DNA of 64,000 bases, taken from positions 1 through 64,000 of the forward strand of contig JHWZ01000008.1 of NCBI GenBank assembly GCA_000687695.1, written 5' to 3'. Numbering within the stretch: position 1 is the stretch's first letter; the number at the start of each line of letters is the position of its first letter. The notes under the pieces are model-generated. The model made no database searches. It worked only from the letters and a program-made list of their open reading frames with translations, and was not told the origin of the DNA. The DNA comes from Lachnospiraceae bacterium P6B14. GTDB lineage: Bacteria > Bacillota > Clostridia > Lachnospirales > Lachnospiraceae. Both the position numbers and the translations under genes were made by a program. Below, piece by piece: positions 9,036-17,000 of the stretch.

Positions 9036-9064
9036 TTGTCTTATATCGCGTATTATGATATAAT
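9036..9064 (+). promoter_or_regulatory. Promoter of the AMP-forming ligase gene
   Basis: TTGTCT (9036-9041), 17 bp, TATAAT (9059-9064) preceded by TGA (extended -10). It lies 46 bp before the start codon at 9110, in an AT-rich 150-bp gap with no other clear element. Confidence 0.75.
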
Positions 9065-9109
9065 TAAAATGGTGTGAGAAAGGTAAATACATCTTGGAGG
9101 AGAACATAT

Positions 9110-10720
9110 ATGTTTCTTGACATCGAGAATAAGCGAAAAATGAACCCGGCGATGATCCAGGACAACGGTGCCATGGTGACTTACGGCGAGCTGACGGGCT
9201 TCTGTCGTGAGGCGATCATGGGACTGCCTGACCGCGCGCTCATTTTTATATTATGTAAGAATAATATCGCGTCTGTGGCGGGCTATGCTGCGACTATGTC
9301 TGCTAACTGTGTTCCGCTGATGCTGTCTGCTGACATAGATGAGGAGCTTTTGCAGACGCTTATCGATACGTATGATCCTGATTATATCTGGTGCCCGAAC
9401 GCGGATGCCGCGCCGGCGATCGATCATTGGTCGTCTACAAAGGTAACAGGGACATCTGCGAAGGATATAGCTGAGCGTGATGCGGAGACGAAGAAACAGG
9501 TTGAGGCGTCAAAAAAAGCTGCCGAGGCGAAGGCAAACACGCATATCGGGCAGACTGTGAAGGTGACGGAAAAGACTTCGGGTGAGGTCAGGATGGACAG
9601 ATATGATTATAATCTCGTTCGTCTGAAGCCGTGGGATACGATCGTGGAGCAGGCGAAGATGCCTACCGACAGAGAAAAAATGGAAGGAAAGAGGCCGCGT
9701 CTTCATCCTGAGCTTGCGCTGCTTATGACCACATCAGGTTCTACCGGCAGTCCGAAGCTCGTACGCCAGAGTAAGACAAATGTACTTGTTAATGCGGCGG
9801 CTATCGTTGACTATTTGGAGATAGGAGAGTTCGACCGTGCCATCACGACGCTTCCGATGTCGTACACATACGGGCTTTCCATCGTTAATTCGCATCTTTT
9901 GGCGGGAGCTGAGCTTCTGCTTACGGATATAAGTATCATGCAGAGGGAGTTCTGGACATTTTTCCAGAAGGAAAAGGCGACGTCGATCGCGGGTGTGCCG
10001 TACACATATGAGATGTTAAAGAGGCTTAAGTTCACCAACATGATGCTTCCGTCGCTGAAGTATATGACGCAGGCTGGCGGAAGACTTCGTAAGGACCTGC
10101 ATAAGGAGTTCGCGGAGTTCGCGGAGAACTCGAGAAAGCGGTTTTACGTAATGTACGGGCAGACCGAGGCTACAGCGAGGATGTCGTATCTGCCGTATGT
10201 GCATGCTCTGAAGAAGGTTGGAAGTATCGGTGTGGCGATACCCGGAGGAGCGCTTTTCCTCGAGGATGAAAACGGAAATCAGATTGAGGAGCCTCATGTT
10301 GTGGGCGAGCTCGTATATCATGGAAGAAATGTCACGCACGGCTATGCAACCTGCCTGGCCGATCTGGCAAAGGATGATGAGAACGAGGGAGTCCTTCATA
10401 CCGGCGATATGGCTGAGATGGATGAGGACGGATATTTCTTCATCACAGGCAGGAAGAAGAGATTTTTGAAGATATTCGGAAACCGTGTGAGTTTGGATGA
10501 GTGCGAGGATCTCATCTCAAAGAGATATTCGCTCGAGTGCGCGTGTACGGGTAAGGACGATGAGATGCATATCTACATCACCGGAAAGGTCGGAGAGGAG
10601 GTTGTCGCCGAGTTTATCGCGGGCAAGACCGGACTGAATCCGAAGGCCTTCGTCGTGAAGCATATCGATGCGATCCCCCGGAGCGGGAGTGGCAAGGTCG
10701 CGTATGGGGAGCTGGAGTGA
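9110..10720 (+). CDS. AMP-forming acyl-CoA synthetase-like ligase
   Basis: ANL superfamily (AMP-binding) enzyme that would adenylate a carboxylic acid and pass it to CoA or a carrier. Seen: the P-loop-like TTSGSTGSPK near residues 205-214, the YGQTEATARMS motif near 350, the hinge/ribose region TGDMAEMDEDGYFFITGRKKRFLKIFG near 427-455, and the C-terminal catalytic Lys in SGSGKVAYGELE at the extreme end. A Lys/Glu/Ala-rich insert of about 40 residues (~120-160) in the N-terminal domain is unusual. Start ATG 9110 has TTGGAGGAG upstream. It appears monocistronic, with its own promoter and terminator. Substrate is unknown. Confidence 0.82.
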   Translation: MFLDIENKRKMNPAMIQDNGAMVTYGELTGFCREAIMGLPDRALIFILCKNNIASVAGYAATMSANCVPLMLSADIDEELLQTLIDTYDPDYIWCPNADAAPAIDHWSSTKVTGTSAKDIAERDAETKKQVEASKKAAEAKANTHIGQTVKVTEKTSGEVRMDRYDYNLVRLKPWDTIVEQAKMPTDREKMEGKRPRLHPELALLMTTSGSTGSPKLVRQSKTNVLVNAAAIVDYLEIGEFDRAITTLPMSYTYGLSIVNSHLLAGAELLLTDISIMQREFWTFFQKEKATSIAGVPYTYEMLKRLKFTNMMLPSLKYMTQAGGRLRKDLHKEFAEFAENSRKRFYVMYGQTEATARMSYLPYVHALKKVGSIGVAIPGGALFLEDENGNQIEEPHVVGELVYHGRNVTHGYATCLADLAKDDENEGVLHTGDMAEMDEDGYFFITGRKKRFLKIFGNRVSLDECEDLISKRYSLECACTGKDDEMHIYITGKVGEEVVAEFIAGKTGLNPKAFVVKHIDAIPRSGSGKVAYGELE

Positions 10721-10764
10721 CGGCGTTTACCTGATGTAAGTCGATCATAAAAGAAAGATCGGAT

Positions 10765-10800
10765 ATCGCGGATGAGTTATTTCGTCCGCGGTATTTTTTT
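10765..10800 (+). terminator. Terminator of the AMP-forming ligase
   Basis: CGCGGA (10767-10772) pairs with TCCGCG (10785-10790), extended outward by a G-T and an A-T pair, and is followed by ATTTTTTT. Confidence 0.75.
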
Positions 10801-10802
10801 GA

Positions 10803-10831
10803 TTGACACTATACTCCTATAGGAGTATACT
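10803..10831 (+). promoter_or_regulatory. Strong promoter with CsoR-like palindrome
   Basis: TTGACA (10803-10808), exactly 17 bp, TATACT (10826-10831). A perfect 20-bp palindrome, TATACTCCTATAGGAGTATA (10810-10829), fills the spacer and overlaps the -10. The palindrome resembles operators of the CsoR/CstR metal- or persulfide-sensing repressors (ATACCCC...GGGGTAT type). No gene of that class follows. Confidence 0.65.
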
Positions 10832-10982
10832 CGATCTGCTTTCTGATGAGTATACCATACTGCACTGGCGAGAGTTTTGAGGTGTAATGAAGCTGATATT
10901 ATGGAATATGACTTTTCGGGGATCGAGCCCTGATTTTCGCGCATGAAAATGCCAAGAAGTCTGACTAATTAGCAAAAAAGAC
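10832..10982 (+). other. Gene-less stretch behind the orphan promoter
   Basis: No credible gene. A 19-codon reading frame from ATG 10887 (with GAGGTG upstream) is too short to claim. Small hairpins (GGG/CCC around 10918-10931, TTTTC/GAAAA around 10934-10949) are present. It could be a short non-coding transcript or the remnant of a deleted gene. Confidence 0.35.
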
Positions 10983-11023
10983 TTGAATTACTCCACAAAT
11001 TATGATATGATTTGTAGAGTAAT
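10983..11023 (+). promoter_or_regulatory. Promoter/operator of the Fic-fold gene
   Basis: TTGAAT (10983-10988), 17 bp, TATGAT (11006-11011) with TGA extension. A 14-bp inverted repeat with one mismatch, ATTACTCCACAAAT (10987-11000) and ATTTGTAGAGTAAT (11010-11023), surrounds the -10. This is a textbook position for a repressor, plausibly autoregulation by the winged-helix end of the encoded protein. Confidence 0.7.
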
Positions 11024-11072
11024 TTTGTTGTTTATTATAATCCAGAAAAATAATATAGGAGGTTAACAGTTT

Positions 11073-12116
11073 ATGAGGAAGTTTGACTACACGTTTTTGA
11101 AGGGACCGGTGCCGGGACGTCTTATTCACCTGGCAGAGGAGATTGCGGTTCTGAAAACAAAGGAGGTCTATAACAAAGACCGAAACAGCGGTACTTTTCA
11201 GGCGCTGAAAGACAAGGTTGTTTTTGATTCCGTATGCTCAAGTAACGCGATCGACGGTATTACGGCGACGGATGCGAGGATCCAGGGCATCATCGACGGT
11301 GACTACGCGTCGAATAGCGATGAGCAGATGATAAACGGATACAAGGACGCTCTGAATCTGGTCAATATCCAGAATGACAAGGTGAAGTTTGACCAGGAAC
11401 TCATCAGAAACCTGCATAAAATGATCTTCAGCGAGGCGACTCCGCAGGAGGCAGGCACCTATAAGCAGAGTGATATCTTCATTTTTGGAATGGGACAGGA
11501 GGGTTCAGACCGCGTGAGACTGAATCCGATCAGCGCAGAGGACATTCCGGTGGCGTTGGAGCAGTTGATAAGAGCGTATAATGCAGCGATGAAGGACGAG
11601 GAGATACCGAAATTACTGCTGATTCCGTGTGTTGTGCTCGATTTGTTGAAAATTCAGCCTTTCGGGGAGGGGAACGAAAGAATTTCTCGGCTCGTGACAT
11701 CATTTTTGATGTACAAAACGGGGTTAGATGTGGCCGGATACATCTCGATAGAGAAGCTAATCGAAAAGCGCAAAGACGACTATTACACTGCGTTAGAAAA
11801 GTCCTCGGAAAAGTGGCCTGAAGGAGAGAACAATTACGTACCATTTGTGGAGTATATGATGCGAGTAATCGTGCGTGCTTACCACGAATTAGACGACCAT
11901 TTCATGGAGGATACGCGTAAAAAGGCCTCAAAACAGGAAAGGATCGAAGCGATTTTGATGAATACTTACGTTCCGATGTCAAAATCAGAGATCATGGAGA
12001 GACTCCCGGATGTGAGTGTTAGAACAGTGGAAGTTACACTGAAAAGACTTCTGGATGAGGAAAAAATTATGAAAGTCGGAAGCTTCCGTGATGCGAGATA
12101 CAAAAGAAAACAATGA
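11073..12116 (+). CDS. Fic-fold protein lacking the catalytic His
   Basis: Fic/DOC family protein with an N-terminal Fic_N-like helix region, the Fic core and a C-terminal winged helix (about 290-347, SKSEIMERLPDVSVRTVEVTLK). Active members move AMP from ATP to target proteins using the motif HPFxDGNGRxxR. Here it reads QPFGEGNERISR: Gln195 replaces the catalytic His and Glu202 the second Gly of the anion hole. The inhibitory-helix motif (S)NxIEG is SNAIDG, with Asp61 for Glu. The rest of the fold (YISIEKLIEKRKDDYYTALE) is intact and the frame is open, so this is a maintained non-catalytic or altered-activity protein, not a broken gene. AGGAGG lies 9 nt before ATG. Confidence 0.8.
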   Translation: MRKFDYTFLKGPVPGRLIHLAEEIAVLKTKEVYNKDRNSGTFQALKDKVVFDSVCSSNAIDGITATDARIQGIIDGDYASNSDEQMINGYKDALNLVNIQNDKVKFDQELIRNLHKMIFSEATPQEAGTYKQSDIFIFGMGQEGSDRVRLNPISAEDIPVALEQLIRAYNAAMKDEEIPKLLLIPCVVLDLLKIQPFGEGNERISRLVTSFLMYKTGLDVAGYISIEKLIEKRKDDYYTALEKSSEKWPEGENNYVPFVEYMMRVIVRAYHELDDHFMEDTRKKASKQERIEAILMNTYVPMSKSEIMERLPDVSVRTVEVTLKRLLDEEKIMKVGSFRDARYKRKQ

Positions 12117-12203
12117 TTCTCGGAAATGAATTTATAAATTCATAAAAATGTTTGATTACGATATAACCGAGATAAGACATCGAAAAATCGATATTTTGAA
12201 ATG

Positions 12204-12250
12204 AAATAAAATGATGAGTCAACAAAATATGAGGGCTCATCATTTTATTT
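12204..12250 (+). terminator. Bidirectional terminator after the Fic-fold gene
   Basis: A perfect 15-bp inverted repeat, with inner arms AAAATGATGAG (12208-12218) and CTCATCATTTT (12236-12246), is flanked by A on the left and T on the right, so it can stop transcripts from either side. Confidence 0.8.
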
Positions 12251-12602
12251 TACACATGTTTAGGATATAAGAAAAAGTGAAAGGGTAGATCAAGAAAAAG
12301 TTGAAGCTCGGAACTACATTTGAAAAATTTGGAGTCAAAAAATGATGAATCCGCGATTCAAGAATCCGGGGATCCAGGTTTAAGAAGCTAAAAAAGGCGA
12401 TTTTAAAAAAGTTGAATCGTAATTCAACAGAATTTCAGGCTATTTCCTGCGCAGAATTTGCGCAGTTTTTGGCACATCAGCGACCTAAATCGCAAACGTT
12501 ACTACACAAAATGTGGAGTTGACGATTCCAGTTTATAAGGTTGATATTTTTATACACACCTCGCCGTCATGTTTGAGTGCATACGCGACTCGGTGATGGC
12601 AG
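12251..12602. other. Gene-less region between convergent genes
   Basis: About 350 bp, AT-rich, no plausible gene on either strand. It holds a terminator (12447-12470) and an interrupted palindrome, ACTACACAAAATGTGGAGT (12501-12519), which resembles the half-site in the Fic-gene promoter (TTACTCCACAAA at 10988-10999). It may be decayed sequence. Confidence 0.4.
12447..12470 (+). terminator. Rho-independent terminator
   Basis: CTGCGCA (12447-12453), a 5-nt loop, TGCGCAG (12459-12465) and TTTTT. It is a second stop for rightward transcripts from the Fic-fold gene, or marks the end of something since lost. Confidence 0.75.
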
Positions 12603-13445
12603 TCAAATTATTGCGTATTCCTTCAGATTATCGAATAACGCCGGATCGCCATGTCCCGGGAGAATGGTTACATCATCCGGGAGGGATCTGAGATATGGTT
12701 CCGTTGTCTCTCTGAATACCTTTTTGCTGCCTGTGGGGAAGCGCGTGATGACGTCGTGGCCGTTTACCAGGGAGTCTCCCGTAAATACGGCAAGAAGAGA
12801 CGTCTCAGCAGCTGTTGTGTCATCTGCTCCTGTACCCTGATCCGGATCTCCGGCATGGGAGTAGTGAAGCTCTATGCACTGGCTGCAGTCTGAATGCCCG
12901 GGGGCGTAAACTGTTCTTATCATCAGATTGGCACCGTTTTCCGCACGCTCTCCGATTGGAGAGGGCAGGGTTATGATCAGCTCGCCTTCATATATCTCAT
13001 CGGCTTTGCATCCGTAATCGAAATCAAAGCATCTCTGGCAGTATTCCTGTCGCTCTTCTGTCTTGTCCATAACGAGCGCCATGGAGTAAGCAGCTAAGTT
13101 CTTGTGTGAATCTTGCATCTTTCTGTCGCACAGATCGGTCGCATACAGCGTTATGGGCACGAGTTCACGCAGTTTATTCACTCCTGCGATATGATCGTAG
13201 TGCGAGTGTGTCACCAGCACGGTCGCATGATCGGCCTCGCTGCAGATCTTTCTCACGGCATTCTCATCATCTTCATCCCAAAGACAGGGATCGATGATCA
13301 GAAGTTCATGTTTGTTTAAATTTGTTTCAATGGAGTAGCACGGAATGATATACATCCTTGAATCTAACACGGGCATGGAAAATATCGAAATATCGATATT
13401 CTTCGCGTGTTTGATATCTGAAATTGTTAATTCGTAGTGTAACAT
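12603..13445 (-). CDS. Metallo-beta-lactamase-fold hydrolase
   Basis: MBL-fold (glyoxalase II-like) metallohydrolase. Metal-binding motifs in order: THSHYDH near residue 80 (HxHxDH), APGHSD near 187 and FTGDSL near 223, then LPGHG near 267 as the last His. A cysteine-rich stretch (EYCQRCFDFDYGC) precedes the second metal region and is unusual. I placed the start at the ATG at 13445 (minus strand), with GGAG 9 nt upstream; a TTG three codons earlier has the site too close. It reads towards the Fic-fold gene and has its own promoter. Substrate is unknown; hydroxyacylglutathione-like thioesters are common for this group. Confidence 0.82.
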   Translation of the reverse strand: MLHYELTISDIKHAKNIDISIFSMPVLDSRMYIIPCYSIETNLNKHELLIIDPCLWDEDDENAVRKICSEADHATVLVTHSHYDHIAGVNKLRELVPITLYATDLCDRKMQDSHKNLAAYSMALVMDKTEERQEYCQRCFDFDYGCKADEIYEGELIITLPSPIGERAENGANLMIRTVYAPGHSDCSQCIELHYSHAGDPDQGTGADDTTAAETSLLAVFTGDSLVNGHDVITRFPTGSKKVFRETTEPYLRSLPDDVTILPGHGDPALFDNLKEYAII

Positions 13446-13522
13446 TTTATACAACTCCGCACCTTAATTCCGGGCAAAATCCCAAGATCATCTGTCTGGA
13501 ACCAGACTCTTCGCTCGAAGTC

Positions 13523-13551
13523 ATTGTACTACATTATGTGGGGTCTGTCAA
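13523..13551 (-). promoter_or_regulatory. Promoter of the MBL-fold hydrolase
   Basis: Read on the minus strand: TTGACA (13551-13546), 17 bp, TACAAT (13528-13523). The spacer holds an interrupted palindrome (plus strand ACTACATTATGTGGGGT, 13528-13544), similar to the sites at 12501 and in the Fic-gene promoter. Confidence 0.75.
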
Positions 13552-13845
13552 GAGAAAACACAATATATTCTTACTGTCGATTTCTTTTTACTTTAAGGGT
13601 GAACATCTCGTCCGGATCATCCGATATAAAAGGAAGAAGGCTGTAACCGGCGAAAAACAGTGTGTCGGTGATGGTTTTCTTGTGATACCTTCCGAGAGAC
13701 GGAAGGTCTGTTTGCCGTGCACGGAGTTTCCGGAGGGGTGCCTCACAATATCTAGTGAAGGGGTATTTTTCCGTGAAACATCGTGAAACTATGATTGTTG
13801 ACAGAAATGTGTCAAATAATCATAGGGTATTTTCGGCAAAAATGC
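13552..13845. other. Gene-less divergent region
   Basis: Nothing convincing is coded here. It contains a perfect 8-bp hairpin, ACCTTCCG (13687-13694) with CGGAAGGT (13700-13707), and an inverted repeat TTGACA-6-TGTCAA (13798-13815) that could be an operator for the surface-protein gene. Confidence 0.4.
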
Positions 13846-13875
13846 TTGCATTTTGAAAACAAGATGTGGTATAAT
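13846..13875 (+). promoter_or_regulatory. Promoter of the giant surface-protein gene
   Basis: TTGCAT (13846-13851), 18 bp, TATAAT (13870-13875) with TGG directly before (extended -10). The predicted start of transcription near 13882 leaves a leader of about 158 nt. Confidence 0.7.
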
Positions 13876-13881
13876 GACTAT

Positions 13882-14039
13882 AACTGTGATGATGGGTATG
13901 GGGTAACTATGCCCGGACGGTGTTTATTTGCGTGCGAAAAAATGCCGTCAAATGACGTATTTACGTACATTCACCGCGTGTCATGGAGGACATGCGTAGG
14001 CGGCGCCGGTGGGACGCGCCATAAAAGGAGGTTGGCATT
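13882..14039 (+). promoter_or_regulatory. Structured 5' leader of the surface-protein gene
   Basis: The long leader has a stem CCGCGTGTC/GACATGCG (13975-13996, one G-U) and a GGCGC/GCGCC stem (14002-14020) just before AGGAGG (14026-14031). It does not match a riboswitch class that I can recognise by eye. Confidence 0.45.
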
Positions 14040-17000
14040 ATGGATAACGAAAAGAAGAAGAGCAGACTTATCCGACTTCTCGGTAAGCTCGGAGGAAAGG
14101 TAAGGTTTCTCAGAAAACCGCTGATGGTGATCGCGGTTGTATGCGTCAGCATTCACCACTTGATCCGCCAGCTGTTTTTTGACGTGAAGTATCACACTGC
14201 ACGTATGCGCCTCATTACGGGTGCCATGTGTGTGGCTTTGCTGTTCACCTTATTTGTGATACCTGCGATCGCCGATGAGGTGTTCGAGATAGGAACGGAG
14301 ATCGAGATTCTCGATTCGGAGGAGCCTACGGCTGAGCCTATCGAGCAAGCTCCCATTATCGAGAATGAACAACCGGAAGAGCCTAACGCCAACCAGGCTG
14401 AACCGGAAGATGATAATGACGATCAGACTTATGATGATCAGACTGACAGCAACGACGGACAGGGAGATGCCAACGCCCCGACCGACGATACAAATAATAA
14501 TGCCAATGATGATGTAACCTACGACGTAGATGATGAAGGGAACCTGATCGATCCTGAGACGGGAGAGACGGTGAAGAATAGTGGGATCGCTGCGAGAAGA
14601 AGAGATGGTTCCGTCGGCGGTGTTTCATTTAGTGCTTCAGATATAAAGATAAAAAAAGGTACCGGTTCCACGGCGACGGATGCTGCATCGTCTTATACCT
14701 ACAATTTCGGTGCGATTCCGGAGGGTGAGGTTTTCTCGGTCAAAGTAATAGTTGGTGATACGGAAATAGCTCAGACCAGTTTGGAGAGAAAGTGGATTTT
14801 GAAAAAAGAAACCACTACAGGAGGCACTACAACAACCACTACAATAGATGATACAGAGACTAGGGATTTTTATACATTGCCTTCGAGAGATGGTTTGGCT
14901 GCTGGTACATACAAGTTGCATTGCGAGGTAGTTGGTGATGTAGGTTCTTATGAATCCAGCTCTGAAATAACTATTACGGTTAATAAAGCACAGCTTACTA
15001 GAGATAATATCCTTTGGTCGGGAAGTGGGATAGAGGCAAGTTATTTTGTTACAGCATCCGGAGATAATTCACCGATTCCGACTACTGCGCCGGATACTGT
15101 GTGGGTTGGAACAACCGGTGATATTTCTGCTAATTATACCTTCCTTAGGAAATCTGATAATTCCATTGTTGCTGAACCTTGGACGCAGCCAGGAGAATAC
15201 TATGTTCGAGTCGACGTTTCTTCAGCTGAAAACTATGATATATCAGATAATGACCATAAGTTATTCCTTTTCAGGAACACGCCAACTTTTACCGTGAGCC
15301 GATATACATATTCAACGGGTGATCCGTATGATGTTGCGCCTACGGCAAGTGGAGAGTTTGTCAGTGGAGGTAGTGGTCCGAGGTGGTTTAAAAAAAATGA
15401 CGTTGATTCTACAGATGGGAAGGTGACCATAAAACCTAAAACGGATTTTGTTATGTCTGAAACCGTAGGTGGTACTTACGATTCGGACGGTGTAGATCCG
15501 ATAGATAGCTCCTCTGCGAGCGGACAGGGACCGCAAACTTTGTATTTTAAGTATATGAAGGTTTATGGTGACCAAACATATTACTTCCCTGTTTATGATG
15601 AGGCTACGAATAATCCGAAGGCGTATCCATTTAATGCGTCAGTTTATTTGGATAAGGACTTACCTCAAGCAACTGTCACATTGAAACAGAATGGGGCTAC
15701 TATTGGTACGGGTTCATTTACAAAGTCTGATGTAACACTTGAAGTAACAAATCTTACAGATGTGGGTTCTGGAATCTATTTGACATCTGATACGACTCCA
15801 AAGCCGGGAGTCTGGTATCATTTTGACAGAAATCAGAGGACTGCAAGTGGCATTGCGGAGTCCGAATGGACACTTGGGACAAATGGTAGTGTGACAACTA
15901 CGGACTATCCTTCAGGTAAGATATATGTATATGTAAGAGTAAAGGATAAGGCAGGGAACTATAAGTACTATGATGAAACATATGTTACCATGGATACAAA
16001 TGCTCCGGTGATCACAAGTGATTCAAGCAAGAAACCAGTTGTTGCCGGAAAGACGTACTATGTCGCTACTGGACAAAAGAAATACATTACAGTAAGCGAC
16101 AAAAACCAAGAAAAGGGTGATGCTGGCCTGCTGTATGTCGGGTATAATATCGGTACGAGCACTACAGTAAACAATTCGACTGTAGATGTAAGTGCGAAGA
16201 TAGGAAGTGATGGTAAAGAATGTAAGATAGATTATGCGCCTCCTACAACGGATACTGCAACATATACGATTATAGCCAAAGATAAATCCGATAATACAAC
16301 TACTGTAACGTTTATTATTGCCAAGGCGGAAACTGATATTGATGTTACAAAAGAGATAGTATTTGGTAACGCTAATACTGATGATCCGGCTGATCCGAAC
16401 GGGTCCGGAGGATTTAATAAGGTTACCGGTAGGGAATATGGTTATGAAGATGATGATGCTTCGTTAAAGAAAGCTATTAAGATCTGGAGATATCGCGAGA
16501 ATGACGATGGAACGACAACAGATAATTGCAGGATTGTGATAAAGGATGCCGAGTTGTTACCCGGTAGTGATGATTTTGTGATCAGTGATGATCACAAAAC
16601 GGTATATCCGAAGAATAGGCTGGGTGTAGGTATTCATTCAGGTGTTGTGTTGGTAAAATATGTTTTGCTTGCGCCAGATGAAACTGATGCTACGCCGGAT
16701 CCGTCGGGATCGGGAGAGATTATTTACGAAAACACCGCAACTGTAAATCTTTCTTTCATAGTGGTCAAAGCCCCGCTGACGGCGACTTACATGGGAAATA
16801 CGGAATATTTCCATTCAATTGCTGATTTTACGCTCAAAGGGGATGATCCGGGCGAAAAGGAAGACACTGATGAAATGAGGGTTGTTGAAGTAGGTGGTAA
16901 AAAGATCGCCCTCAAGGTCGAAGGATTCAAATACGGTCAGGGAAAAACTATAGTTCCGGAAACCGGTGTTTATACAGACCCAACAGTTTCCGTACCTGAT

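Noticed and set aside
10887-10946. A 19-codon ORF after the CsoR-like promoter
   Set aside because: GAGGTG is upstream, but it is too short and unconserved to call; mentioned only as a possibility.
13424-13786. A 120-codon plus-strand frame in the divergent region
   Set aside because: Overlaps the MBL gene promoter and start; no ribosome site and no family resemblance.
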